From NCBI GenBank assembly GCA_025370055.1, contig CP073041.1, forward strand, positions 2,232,001 through 2,296,000: a DNA stretch of 64,000 nucleotides, read 5' to 3'. The DNA comes from Woronichinia naegeliana WA131. Its GTDB lineage: Bacteria > Cyanobacteriota > Cyanobacteriia > Cyanobacteriales > Microcystaceae. A program made the translations under genes and the position numbers. A model generated the notes under the pieces. That model made no database searches. It was not told the DNA's origin and saw only the letters and a list, made by a program, of their open reading frames with translations. Of the stretch, positions 17,910-27,406 are shown in pieces; within the stretch, counting starts at the first letter, position 1, and each line of letters begins with the position of its first letter.

Positions 17910-18230
17910 TCAAGAAACTCTTTGTTGAGCTTTTTCATAAGCAGGATCATGAACATCAAAGCTAATAACTTTTACTCTTTTAGGAATAGGTTTATCATAA
18001 ATTCGATAGACTAATCTATACTGTTGATTGTTATACGTTATTTCTAAGGAGTGATAGCCTTTAAGTCTACCTTTTAACTTGTGACAATTTAAAATACCAC
18101 CATTATTGGGAGATATTTGTAAAATTGGTTTGAACAGCCTTTCAAAATCAGATTGAAGTTCTTTCGGTAAAGTGGGTAAATCTTCAGAAAAAACAAGAGG
18201 ATGTACTTGCAGCAAATATTTAGCCCGCAT
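17910..18230 (-). CDS. RelE/ParE-superfamily toxin
   Basis: 106 aa from ATG 18230 (an alternative GTG at 18236 adds two residues). RelE-like features: ILNCHKLKGRLKGYHSLEI, NNQQYRLVYRIYD and the final VKVISFDVHDPAYEKA strand. Members of this superfamily are ribosome-dependent mRNA nucleases or gyrase inhibitors; which one applies cannot be told. Its start lies inside the end of the upstream antitoxin gene, so the pair is coupled. Confidence 0.75.
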   Translation of the reverse strand: MRAKYLLQVHPLVFSEDLPTLPKELQSDFERLFKPILQISPNNGGILNCHKLKGRLKGYHSLEITYNNQQYRLVYRIYDKPIPKRVKVISFDVHDPAYEKAQQRVS

Positions 18231-18507
18231 AACCACGTTCTTTAAGGTCTTGATTAATCTGTTCTAAATTAAAAGTTTCATCAAGGTTTCCCATTGTTAT
18301 CCATTCCTCTTCTTGAATGGGATTGATCATTCTGGAAATAGCCTTTGATTCAGCAGAATTAACCGTTAACTGATTTTCTCGTTGTAACTTTTCGGTGATC
18401 GCCTCCTGAATCCAGGCATCTCGACGATGTGAAGGTAACTGATTAAAAATATCACTATTTAAAGAGACCGTAACACGATTAATGGCTTCCTTGGCTTTTA
18501 TTTTCAT
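18220..18507 (-). CDS. Antitoxin partner of the RelE/ParE-like toxin
   Basis: 95 aa. The N-terminal RVTVSLNSDIFNQLPSHRRDAWIQEAI looks like a ribbon-helix-helix DNA-binding segment. The acidic C-terminus (EEWITMGNLDETFNLEQINQDLKERG) is likely to be the toxin-binding tail. It probably represses its own promoter, as such antitoxins do. Confidence 0.65.
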   Translation of the reverse strand: MKIKAKEAINRVTVSLNSDIFNQLPSHRRDAWIQEAITEKLQRENQLTVNSAESKAISRMINPIQEEEWITMGNLDETFNLEQINQDLKERGYAG

Positions 18508-18697
18508 ATTATTTTCTTAATCCTTGATTAGATTTATCCTCCCTATTTTATCTTAAAGATGAGATAATAGAGGCAAACACTCTGAACAGAAACTAATTAA
18601 AGCCAAGCAAAGGTGAGATAAGAAAGTGATCGCGGTTTTAAGTTTTGATTTAGAGCGATCGCCGCTTCCTAAGTTTGCTTGACAAAAAGAAACCAAA

Positions 18698-19318
18698 CTA
18701 ATAACGTTGGGGTTGAAAATTTTCAGGAATATCCAGTTCAAAAACTTCGTCGTGAATATGAGCAACATAAAATCCCTCTTGTAGCGTTTTTTCTCGTAAA
18801 TCGGGAGACATATCAACAGCCGCCAAAATCCCATAGAGTTGTTTATCTTTGTGTTCAGGAAAAAAAGCACGAAAACGTTGCAAAATACTTTTTAATTGAG
18901 TAATCGAATCTTCCCTAGCATGACTTTTAACCTCGACAATATAGGCAGTATTTAGCTCACCATTAGCATAAGCAAGGACATCAATTTCTATGTGTTGTCC
19001 ACCTTTACTAACTCGTACACTAGGACTGGTCGTTTCCATGCCAAACCTTTGTCTGAGAATTTTCTCCATTGAGGGAAGAGCAAGACCTTCCGTAAAGCTA
19101 CCAAATTTTGCACCGAGTCCCCCAATTTGCTTACCCAATTCCTTGAGTTGGCGATCGGTTTGTTTACCCAATTCCTTGAGTTGGCGATCAGTCTCCTTTT
19201 GTTGGCGATCGGTTTCCTTCTGTGCCTGACTAACTTCCTTAAGTTGTAGATCAGTTTCCTTTTGGGCAGTCGTTAATTCAGCGAGGAGTCGCCATACGTC
19301 ATCTGCGGTGGTTGCCAT
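18698..19318 (-). CDS. DUF3782 family PD-(D/E)XK nuclease-like protein
   Basis: 206 aa. The N-terminal 70 residues are a coiled coil of repeated KETDRQ/LKELGKQ units. The C-terminal domain holds a PD-(D/E)XK-like core: GQHIEIDVLAY (Asp) and AYIVEVKSHA (E-x-K). This family is common in cyanobacteria with no proven role. A 5'-truncated second copy lies at 20065-20313. Confidence 0.75.
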   Translation of the reverse strand: MATTADDVWRLLAELTTAQKETDLQLKEVSQAQKETDRQQKETDRQLKELGKQTDRQLKELGKQIGGLGAKFGSFTEGLALPSMEKILRQRFGMETTSPSVRVSKGGQHIEIDVLAYANGELNTAYIVEVKSHAREDSITQLKSILQRFRAFFPEHKDKQLYGILAAVDMSPDLREKTLQEGFYVAHIHDEVFELDIPENFQPQRY

Positions 19319-19414
19319 AGATTATTTACCTTTGTTATTCTTGATTTCCTCTATTTTAATGGATTATCTGCGATCACTGTTTTATCGTAACGATTTGGAA
19401 AGGCGATCGCCTTT

Positions 19415-19900
19415 CTACTCACCATATTCTGACAAAAATACTAGAAAATCCCTCAAGGCTGCTCTGGTGTTTGGTGAACTTTCGAGTTGATGTTGTATTT
19501 GGAGAATAATCCATCTATTTTGGATTCGAGTATGGCGAGTTGCTCGTTCTCTTTCCTCGTTTGCAAGAGCATCCCGTCTAGCCTCTCGTTCTCTTGCCTC
19601 GTTTGCAAGAGCATCCCGTCTAGCCTCTCGTTCTCTTGCTGTAAGGTTTTCATCCTCAATTCGTGTTCTTGCTGCTGCCGCTTCCCTTCTGCTTTGATTT
19701 CCAGCGTGCCACTCAAGGCCGAGATTAACCACCAGAGACCCTGACCCCAGAACAAAGACCAGAAAGCTCCACTCGATCGTGGTGAAGGGGAAGAATGAGA
19801 AGAGGATGGTGTCTGAGTTTCCATAAAATCTTAATAAAGCCGCCACTGCATACAAAAATGTCGTCAGTGACTTTGGTAACAGTTTGAGTAACTCTATCAT
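19415..19900 (-). CDS. Small membrane protein with coiled-coil repeats
   Basis: 161 aa. Two hydrophobic stretches (FLYAVAALLRFYG and WSFLVFVLGSGSLVVNLGL) are followed by an Arg/Glu/Ala-rich helix with two to three copies of a 14-residue unit (EREARRDALANE), encoded by a 42-base direct repeat near 19550-19640, and a C-terminal helix. A second minus-strand frame (19453-19824) is also open and coiled-coil-like; I prefer this one because it has the membrane segments and the longer C-terminal domain. Function unknown. Confidence 0.45.
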   Translation of the reverse strand: MIELLKLLPKSLTTFLYAVAALLRFYGNSDTILFSFFPFTTIEWSFLVFVLGSGSLVVNLGLEWHAGNQSRREAAAARTRIEDENLTAREREARRDALANEAREREARRDALANEERERATRHTRIQNRWIILQIQHQLESSPNTRAALRDFLVFLSEYGE

Positions 19901-20064
19901 AAAGGTATTTTATCGGCGATCGCAGTTTTTTATCCTGTTTTAAAGAGCGATCGCGTTTTCAATGGACAATTATCAACTATTCACTATCAATTAATCGGCG
20001 TTTTCAATGGAGAATGGATAAGCGATCGCCGCTTTGTAGGTTGGCTTGACAAAAGGAAACCAAA

Positions 20065-20313
20065 CTAATAACTTTGGGGTTGAAAATTTTCAGGAATATC
20101 GAGTTCAAAAACTTGGTCGTGAATACGAGCAACATAAAATCCTTCTTGCAGCGTTTTTTCTCGTAAATCGAGAGACATATCAACAGCAACTAAAATACCA
20201 TAGAGTTGTTTATCTTTATGTTCAGGGAAAAAGGTACGAAAACGTTGCAAAATACTTTTTAATTGAGTAATAGATTCCTCTCTTGCATGACTTTTAACCT
20301 CCACAATATAGGC
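20065..20313 (-). pseudogene. 5'-truncated DUF3782 copy
   Basis: The last 79 codons match the C-terminal part of the protein at 18698-19318 (EVKSHARE.SITQLKSILQRFR...ENFQPQSY). Homology stops abruptly at about 20313, where a foreign sequence begins. The flanking 3' sequence (HIP1 block at about 20020) is duplicated as well. Confidence 0.8.
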
Positions 20314-20327
20314 AGTAAGCTGTCATC

Positions 20328-20440
20328 AGTTTAACTTGCGAGAATACTTGATCCCTTGTTTTTGATTTTGCGCCCCCAACGGATTGTCAATCCGCCTTCA
20401 TTAAGAAGTTTTTTGATGAGAGATTCTAATTCCTCAAGGG
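20328..20440 (-). pseudogene. C-terminal coding relic of unknown gene
   Basis: On the minus strand a continuous frame reads SLEELESLIKKLLNEGG then LTIRWGRKIKNKGS and stops. It is cut on its upstream side by the ISKra4 element. Possibly part of an older transposon; identity not recognised. Confidence 0.3.
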
Positions 20441-21492
20441 AAGCATCTCACTTATGCAATAAGTATTAATACTTATGGGCAGAAAAATAAGACTTTGAAC
20501 TTTATCGAACTTTATCAAAAAAAGAAATGAGAGTATAATAGTCGAGACCCACTTTCCAAAATCTATCCCAATTGAGGAACAATCTCATGTTATCAGTGTT
20601 ATCAGAAAATGAAAAAAGGATTCAAGAGTTATGTCAAGAGTTGGGAGAATGTCTCTATCAACAATCTCAAGTTAAAACATTTAATAATTTGGGCGAAATA
20701 GAGGAGACTGTCAGAGACTTAATGATTCAGTATGTCAACCCAGAAATAGGTATTTTTTTGTCAAAACAAGTACCGAGGAAACCACAGGTCGGATACGAAC
20801 AGTAAAAAGTATTTTGGGGGAATTGCCCATTACAGAAAAACAAGCGAAGAAATTAGAACTAAAGCCTCGAACTCAGATGAGTCCAATGTTAGAGAAGAAC
20901 TGTTTGCTACTGAGTGGCGATGAGTCTTATGAAAAAGCAGCTAAGAAAATCCAATCATTGACGGGAATTGCTGTTTCTCACAGTACGCAACAACGCCTTG
21001 TACATCGCTATCATTTTGAAGAATTACCCTCTAACACAGAAGTCGAAGAAATTAGCATAGATGGTGGGAAGGTACGACTCAGAACTCCCAAGGGAGAACC
21101 CTTAATTTGGCGTGATTATAAAGGAGTCAGTTTTCATCAATTGGGGGTAGCTGCCTTTTTTCAAGATAACTCGGCTTTATTAGATTTGGTTAATTCTCAA
21201 ATTTTGGCTAAGCCTTTAATTTGTTTGGGAGATGGACATGATGGTATCTGGAACTTATTTCGTGAGATAGGACAGAAACATGAGCGAATTGAAATTTTGG
21301 ACTGGTATCACTTAATTGAAAACCTCTATAAAGTTGGGGGGTCATTCCAGCGAATTGAGGAGGTCAAGTCTTTTCTTTGGACGGGTGAAGTGGATGCCGC
21401 TATCTCCTGTTTTGAGGGATGGTCAGAGCCTCAAGCTGAGAATTTTATCATTTATTTGGTTCTCCTGAACAAAGAGTGATAATTAAAGCTTA

Positions 21493-22647
21493 TCATGAAA
21501 AGCAAGCTAAAAAACGATTTCGCATATTATCAAAGTTCATAAATCCATAAGCTTGACGCTTGATTAGTTTAAGACGATTATTAATTCCTTCCATTGCCCC
21601 ATTCGTCGTTCGACTCAAAAAGTAGTTACAAATAGAGTCTAAATTCCTACGAATTGTGCTAATTACATCTGTATAAATGCTCTTAGCATTCTCTAACCAT
21701 TCTGTAAATTTTAATCGCCCTTCTTCCTTCTCATTTACTTTTTCATATATTTCTCTAAATGACTCTTTATACTCATACGCCTTACGCAGACGAGCAGATT
21801 GCTTTAACACCAATTCTAATTTTTCTAACTCCTCCTCTTTTAGGTCTTCTTTATTTTTTAATAATAGCCATTTTTCTCCCTTAATTTTTACATTCAACCT
21901 TGTCTGTTTACGGATTTTATTTAATTCTTCATTCACCGCCCTCATTACATGAAATCTATCCGTTACAATTACTGCATTCGGAAATACTTTTTCTATCACC
22001 TTCGGAAATCCTCCCCACATATCTACACTCACTTGTTCTACTCCTTCCCTCACCTCTAATTCTTTCTCCATCAGCACTTCGATGATTTTATCTTGTTGAT
22101 GACTATCTATCACTTCTATTAATTCTCCTTTCTCTATATCTCCTAACACTGTTACAAAATTCTGATGACCTTTTCGTTTCGCTATTTCATCCATCCCGAG
22201 GTGTTTTACTCCTTGCCAATCTTTTTTTTTAGCTTCACATTGACGTTGGTAAATTCCATTCACTTGATCCCATGATAGAGATTCCTCTCTACCTACTTGT
22301 TCCACACTGCTCACATTTACTCGTCCATAAATATATTCTTCATACCTCACTGTGTATTTCCTACGGGCTTCCATAAATTCTAGATTTTCTGTAAAAAACC
22401 TTTGACAATCTTTACAGTAAAATTTACGACGAGGGACTTTCAGGTATACCATTTGACCAGATATAGACAAATCCCTTACCAGTACATTGTTCGTCTGATG
22501 TAATTCATCTGTTAAGCTACCACAATAATTACATTTGACTTCTTCCTCTTGACAACTCAGTATTAAAAATGCCTGTTTCCCTTCTTGAATAACATTTCTT
22601 ATGTTTACTTTTGGTAAATTCAGAAGATTTTCCAGAAAAAATAACAT
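21493..22647 (-). CDS. ISL3-family transposase
   Basis: About 384 aa from ATG 22647 (MLFFLENLLNLPKVNI). An N-terminal zinc-binding region (CNYCG...CKDCQRFF) and helix-turn-helix are followed by the DDE domain with HLGMDEIAKRKG, SVDMWGGF and the C-terminal MEGINNRLKLIKRQAYGF. Element ISKra4-2 sits two bases upstream of this ATG, separating the gene from its ribosome-binding site (GAGGAC, now at about 23843-23848). Confidence 0.9.
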   Translation of the reverse strand: MLFFLENLLNLPKVNIRNVIQEGKQAFLILSCQEEEVKCNYCGSLTDELHQTNNVLVRDLSISGQMVYLKVPRRKFYCKDCQRFFTENLEFMEARRKYTVRYEEYIYGRVNVSSVEQVGREESLSWDQVNGIYQRQCEAKKKDWQGVKHLGMDEIAKRKGHQNFVTVLGDIEKGELIEVIDSHQQDKIIEVLMEKELEVREGVEQVSVDMWGGFPKVIEKVFPNAVIVTDRFHVMRAVNEELNKIRKQTRLNVKIKGEKWLLLKNKEDLKEEELEKLELVLKQSARLRKAYEYKESFREIYEKVNEKEEGRLKFTEWLENAKSIYTDVISTIRRNLDSICNYFLSRTTNGAMEGINNRLKLIKRQAYGFMNFDNMRNRFLACFS

Positions 22648-22657
22648 TGATGTCGTC

Positions 22658-23835
22658 GGGTGCATCCCACTTAAGATAATACATTGACACTCAAAAGAGG
22701 AGAGTGATTGAGATAAGCACATCGTAGCCGAAGAATACGAGAAACATTATGAAGATGCCAACGTGCTCCCGACAATTTAACCCTAGCTCCCACCTGTTTA
22801 ATCTTAGACTCCACATCACCAGAACCAATCACAATACCAAGCTGTTGATAGTATTGGTAATCAGGGATACGCTGATAATGCTTCGTCAAATAGGCTTGAA
22901 AATTCTTTGCCCTCTTGCTTTTGACTCCATCAAACGCATCTATTGCCTTGTTCACAAAACCCCGCCACAGTAAATGCTCCACTGCTTCTAGCCGTTTGAG
23001 AGAGCCACCCACTTTGAACAGATTCTCCTTGAGATGATACCAATCCAACACCTCTCGTCGTATCAGCCACGATTGAGTGGCGAAACTCTCTACCGCATTC
23101 CAGATTGCGGGATGACCATCTCCCAAAAAGGTCACTATTGGGGACAAAGGTTGAACATTGCTCCAATTCTTTAAGCCCTCTGGGTCTTGGAAAAAGGCTT
23201 CACAGACATTGCCATGAAGACTCACCAGTTTATAATCTCGCCACTGTCCCCCTTCCTTCTCCTCGCCCCGCAGACAAATCTTTCCCCCATCTATACTGAC
23301 CCCCGCACTCTCTGACTGAGCTTGAGCTAAGGGCAGTTCTGTCCGTTCTACCAAGCGATGTAAACTGCTATGTCCTACTTTTATCCCCATCAACTCCTCT
23401 ATATCTTCTTCTGCTTGTTGGTAGGATGTTTTCGCACTGGCTCTTAGACAGCATTTCTCTAAACCTGGACTTAAGACGATTTTTGGCGACACCTTTAGTT
23501 TTCTGGCTTGTTTTTGGCTTATTTCCACTTCTCCGACTAGGGTTTTGATTTTTCGCTTGTTTCCAGACCGTTTTTTTCCCCCTTCTGAAAAAAAAACTCC
23601 CCCATTGTTGGCCCCACAATTTCTAACATCTGAGTTCTGACTTCTACTTCGATGCTTCCAAAGTCCTTCTGTTTCTCTGGTTCCGTATATTTGCGCAGGA
23701 TACGGGCTGATTCGGTGAGATGCTGTTTTAACAGTGCTTTTTCTTCTGGGGGAATCGGTAACATACTTTTTTCGCTCATCAGTTTTTTTCCATTTTACCC
23801 CAGATTCTATGTACTGCTTTATCCGGGATGTACCC
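22658..23835 (-). mobile_element. ISKra4-family element 2 (core of the nest)
   Basis: 1178 bp. Ends GGGTGCATCCC and GGGTACATCCC (inverse). Perfect 9-bp target duplication GATGTCGTC at 22649-22657 and 23836-23844. Near-identical to element 3 at 47115-48326. Confidence 0.93.
22671..23779 (-). CDS. ISKra4-family transposase (frameshift-fused A and B ORFs)
   Basis: ORF A (23779 down to 23537, MSEKSMLPIPPEEKALL) is followed in the -1 frame by ORF B, which reads KRSGNKRKIKTLVGEVEIS and continues to 22671. At the junction (about 23571-23577) the coding strand reads A-AAA-AAC in the A frame, a classical -1 slippery heptamer. Motifs: SIDGGKICLRG, GDGHPAIWN and GSGDVESKIKQ. Confidence 0.85.
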
Positions 23836-24153
23836 GATGTCGTCCTCATATAGTGTATCTTATTATACATCTTCTACCGCAAAGCCAGAAGAACCATTTA
23901 TTTAAACAAGCATAAACATCGGATTGTCAATTATGGTTATTTGCAGGCAGAGGGCATTTCTATTGGCTCTGGCTCTGTCGAATCTCAAGTTAAACAAATT
24001 GGTCATCGTCTTAAAATTACTGGTGCGAGTTGGAATTCTGACAATGTACCACAAGTCCTTCGTCATCGCTGTTCCTATTTAAATGATTACCTTTTTTGAC
24101 TCTTTCATTTACCTCGTTAAGTATTTCTACTTATTGCAAAGGTGAGATGCTCC

Positions 24154-24777
24154 CAGTTAACAGAAGCTAAAAAGTTTTTTCTAACCAGATTTAGAGCGGG
24201 TACATCTTACAAAACCAAACAAGTATTGTCTCAAGGTAGTCATTACAGAGATGAGATTATCATTATGGGAAATTACCGTTCTAATCCTTGCAAGCATCCG
24301 GTGAGATTAGTCTCAGTATTATGGGGAACAATCTGGTATCAGTATTTAACAAATGTGTTGTCTCCCGAACAACTGTCCGCCGAAGAGGTCTGTGATTTAT
24401 ATCGAAGACGATGGACAATCGAAGAAGCCTTTTTATTAACGAAAAGACTTTTAGGACTAGCCTATTTATGGGTAGGGAATAAGAATGGTGTCCAAATCCA
24501 GATTATTTGCACTTTGATTTTCTATACGGTCTTAAATCAATTGGTAGGGGAAGTGGCGATTGCTCTAAATCAACCGAAAGAAAAAATCTCAGTAGAGATG
24601 GTGTTTCGGAGTCTATACTATGTAGCGAAGGCTATTGCTAGAGGAGAAAAGCCTGATACAGTAACCTATCTGGCTGAACGTGCTAAGTTATTTGGTTTGG
24701 TCAAAGCTGAGAGAAAGCGACATCGAGAAAAGGCCGCTCTCAATCAACAAATTTGGGAACCCATTCCTTTAAGTTGA
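24154..24777 (+). pseudogene. IS4-family transposase, C-terminal fragment
   Basis: About 207 codons with no start of its own. LYRRRWTIEEAFLLTKRLLGLAYLW carries the IS4 YREK signature (Y-x2-R-x3-E-x6-K). The N-terminal half, including the first DDE Asp, is missing; ISKra4 element 1 abuts its 5' side and an IS1-like element its 3' side. Confidence 0.8.
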
Positions 24778-25835
24778 CACGGATGCTCCCAAGTTAACCC
24801 TTTTTCAATTATACCGAGAGCTACAGCAGGAACTTCTCTAGTAGTAAAATGGCTGCGAACAAAGTTATGAACCATCCAGAAAATATCTAGGACTCGCTGT
24901 AATCCCACAACAGATTTAGCATAAGTATTTGTACGACGACGAAAGGCGGCTAAATAGCGTCGGATAGCACTATTAAATGCCTCAACGTGGTTGGCATGGA
25001 CGTCCTTTTCTTCTGGTTTTTCTGTTGTCTCTGGATGTTCTGGTTTCGGAGTTTCTACTTTCTCTAGTTTACCCTCAGAATCTCGACGTTTACTACTCTT
25101 ATTTTTTAGTCTTACTACAAGACCCTTCGGTAATACTTTGGTGGGACGACCTCGCTTTCCAGTCCTTAATACTTCGTGACAAATATTAAATAGCAGTTGA
25201 CTATATCGCTTTTCTCCATCTGTAAATAACTGGAGAAATTCTGCACTCCTTTCAAATAATTCCGCTACCGTCATCATTGCTTCTAGAAATAATTTCTGCT
25301 CTTTTCGACCACATTTTAAATGCCAAATAAAGCGGCTAGCCCTGTCCATGAGCACGATTGTCCACCCCTCAGAGGCACTTGCTTCTTTATTTTTTCTAAC
25401 TTTTGTGTATAGTTCATCCCCTTCTATTACTAATTTAACAAATTCATTCACTAAGGCGTATAAAAATAATGTCTCTTGTAATCCTGATAATTTCTTTTCC
25501 CAATTCAATATTGTTGTTTTCGCGTAGCCAAATACTCGGGCTGCTGCATTCAATCCTATTCCTTCCATTCTGGCTTTTAATACTTTTACAATTTCACTTA
25601 ATGGGGTTTCTAAGCCAGCGATTACGCTACCATAAGTCTCAGCAAAACAAGAACTACATTCTTGACAAATGAACATTTTACGTTCCCCGTTACCTTTCGT
25701 TTGATAATGAGAATGTATTTTTACGTTTTCACTATAGCAATGAGGACAGTTTTTCTTGAATAAGGCATCCTCTTTCTCTTGGCACAAGCCAACATCATTC
25801 AGGATTTCCATAGAGCTTTTCTTTAATATTGACAT
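24744..25835 (-). CDS. IS1-like transposase, altered C-terminus
   Basis: Starts at ATG 25835 (MSILKKSSMEILND) after AAGGAAACAG. A zinc ribbon (CPHC...CQEC) is followed by a helix-turn-helix and a DDE-type domain: EGDELYTKV, LFTDGEKRYSQ and HVEAFNSAIRRYLAAFRRRT, resembling IS1 InsB. After GLTWE it reads out of the element into the IS4 relic (HPCQLKGMGSQIC) where copy 2 has DLLQIRLIS. Family placement is by motif only. Confidence 0.6.
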   Translation of the reverse strand: MSILKKSSMEILNDVGLCQEKEDALFKKNCPHCYSENVKIHSHYQTKGNGERKMFICQECSSCFAETYGSVIAGLETPLSEIVKVLKARMEGIGLNAAARVFGYAKTTILNWEKKLSGLQETLFLYALVNEFVKLVIEGDELYTKVRKNKEASASEGWTIVLMDRASRFIWHLKCGRKEQKLFLEAMMTVAELFERSAEFLQLFTDGEKRYSQLLFNICHEVLRTGKRGRPTKVLPKGLVVRLKNKSSKRRDSEGKLEKVETPKPEHPETTEKPEEKDVHANHVEAFNSAIRRYLAAFRRRTNTYAKSVVGLQRVLDIFWMVHNFVRSHFTTREVPAVALGIIEKGLTWEHPCQLKGMGSQIC

Positions 25836-25982
25836 TGTTTTCTGTTTCCTTCTTCTTTGGTATAATGACAATAATAATAGTATAATAAAAACGGGCCGAT
25901 GTCTAGTCTTAAACTATTTTTCTATTTTCTCAAAGCCTTACACCATAACTTTTTCCAACTTTGATCAGACGATACCAGTTCC
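24786..25982 (-). mobile_element. IS1-like element, copy 1, truncated
   Basis: Matches 56113-57309 of copy 2 closely over 1197 bp, but lacks the 80 bp that form the other end of copy 2. Its intact end lies in an IS630 gene (25983). The truncated end joins an IS4 fragment, so the two outside flanks come from different elements. Confidence 0.85.
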
Positions 25983-26870
25983 GTAAGGTGGTAAAAACTC
26001 CAAAATAATGTTTGGCATTTCTTCCCTAATCTCGTCTAGAATTTCTTGCTTTTTGTGAAAGCTTGCATTGTCTAAAATGATCACAATTTTCGGACCATTT
26101 TTATGAAAATCCTCCTCTTTATTTCCTTGCTCTATCCATTCTCTTTGTATGTCTTTGTAAAATATCAATAACACACTCTTAAAGTTTTGAGAGTTACCAG
26201 TTGTAATAAAATCAACCCACCGTTTTTTGTCAGAATATCTAACGCCGCCCATTACATTGACTCTTCCTTTTCGTCTATCTCCTCTAACTTTTTTTTGCTT
26301 TCCTTTTTTTGTCCATTGTTTTCTGCGTATTACTCTTAAACTAAAGCCACTTTCGTCCCAAAACCATATCTGGATTGACTCCGGCTTTTCTCTCACAAGC
26401 TTTTTATACTCATCAAATTTCTTTTTAAACTTCTCTCTTGCTTGCTCATCTTGTTTATCTTCTAGACTATACTTTGCCCAAATATAGACAAATTTCTTTT
26501 TTTTTAGAATATTTCTCAGTTGTGTATTGCCTAGTAATATACCTGTTTCTTTTTCCATATGTGTTGCTAATCTTGCTACTGTCCAACGCCCAAATTCATA
26601 ACCGAACTCTTCCGGCTCTTTGATTATTATTTCGGTCAATTTCTCTATATATTCTTCTGTTACTTTCCTATGATTTCCTTTCTTTCTTTTGTCTCTCAAG
26701 CTTTCTATATCTTTTGGATTTCCATTGTTGCACCAGTACCAGACTTGTCTTTTACAACATCCTAGTAATTCTGATATTTCATCATATTTTTTCCCTTCAT
26801 TCCTCAGTAATAGAATTAATATTCTTTCTCTTGTAATCCATATTCCGTACCAATTAGAAGAAAATAAATA
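25983..26870 (-). pseudogene. IS630-family transposase fragment
   Basis: A continuous frame runs from about 26870 (GIWITRERILILLLRNEGKKYDE, helix-turn-helix) to LPPY at 25983. Two DDE acids are visible (FWDESGFSL and VIILDNASFH). The third, normally in NPIE after PPYSP, was lost when the IS1-like element inserted after PPY. The true start cannot be placed with certainty; a TTG at 26699 gives the shorter reading. Confidence 0.75.
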
Positions 26871-26959
26871 ATTTAAAATTTACACTCTATATGCAGGCAT
26901 CATTAGCCATCACAACACTAGATATAGACGGAGAAGGAAAGACTATAGTAGTGCGTTTA

Positions 26960-27250
26960 TCAGTGCTTTTGTGCTGCATAAAGAGGCGTACTTTTGTTGA
27001 TCAGCAGATTGTGATTCCTGAAACCTTTGTGGGGAAGCACTTCTGCTAATCTAGACTTATTCGTATTAATTAAAATTCTTGTTGCCAAGTACGGAATGTG
27101 GGTTTTTACATCACTGATTAATCCTAGTAGTAAATATTTGAAATATTCATAGGCTCTCACTTCTGGAAATAAGTCTTTGTACAATTCACCGTAGCTATTC
27201 ATGAAATGTACTACTGGCTTTGCGGCTCTTGGCTTTGTCATATACCCCAC
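26960..27250 (-). pseudogene. IS701-like transposase, N-terminal fragment
   Basis: About 60 residues resemble the start of IS701-type transposases (VVHFMNSYGELYKDLFPEVRAYEYFKYLLLGLISDVK). The rest diverges and ends early at 96 aa. No element ends are recognisable. Confidence 0.5.
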
Positions 27251-27406
27251 CTTGCCTCTAGCCTTTTTTCTTCATTATAGCTCTCTTGCTCTGACAAAAG
27301 AGAGTTGCCTAGACTTAACCCATTTCCGAACAATACTCATTCAGACTAATTCAAACCGCCAAAGAACGTTAAAATTAGCTAGGCTTGGGGTTTTAGGAAG
27401 TCAAGG

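Larger units (their letters stand above)
21458..23895 (-). mobile_element. ISL3-family element inserted in ISKra4 element 1
   Basis: Ends GGTTCTCCTG and GGTTCTTCTG (inverse). Perfect 8-bp target duplication ATTTATTT at 21450-21457 and 23896-23903. Own sequence about 1.25 kb; it is itself interrupted by ISKra4 element 2 at 22658-23835. Confidence 0.92.
20587..24099 (+). pseudogene. ISKra4 transposase, split by ISL3 insertion
   Basis: ORF A starts at ATG 20587 after TGAGGAAC and ends at 20805. The B frame (-1) carries ILGELPITEKQAKKLEL through NFIIYL at 21457 and resumes at 23904 (NKHKHRIVNYGYLQAEGISIGSGSVE) to the stop at 24099. A T-TTT-TTG slippery heptamer near 20753-20759 fits -1 programmed frameshifting. 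Catalytic motifs: SIDGGKVRL, GDGHDGIW and GSGSVES. Removing the ISL3 element plus one ATTTATTT copy restores the B frame exactly. Confidence 0.85.
20438..24153 (+). mobile_element. ISKra4-family element 1 (outer shell of the nest)
   Basis: About 1.27 kb of own sequence in two parts (to 21457 and from 23904). Inverted ends are GCATCTCACTTATGCAATAA (left) and GCATCTCACCTTTGCAATAA (right, inverse), with GGGA just outside each. It is split by an ISL3 element at 21458-23895. The outside flanks do not share a duplication (a gene relic on the left, an IS4 fragment on the right), pointing to a later rearrangement. Confidence 0.75.

Noticed and set aside
19453-19824. Alternative 123-aa coiled-coil frame overlapping the 161-aa membrane protein
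   Set aside because: Both frames are open because of the 42-base repeat. The other frame has membrane segments and a longer C-terminal region, so only that one is listed as a gene.
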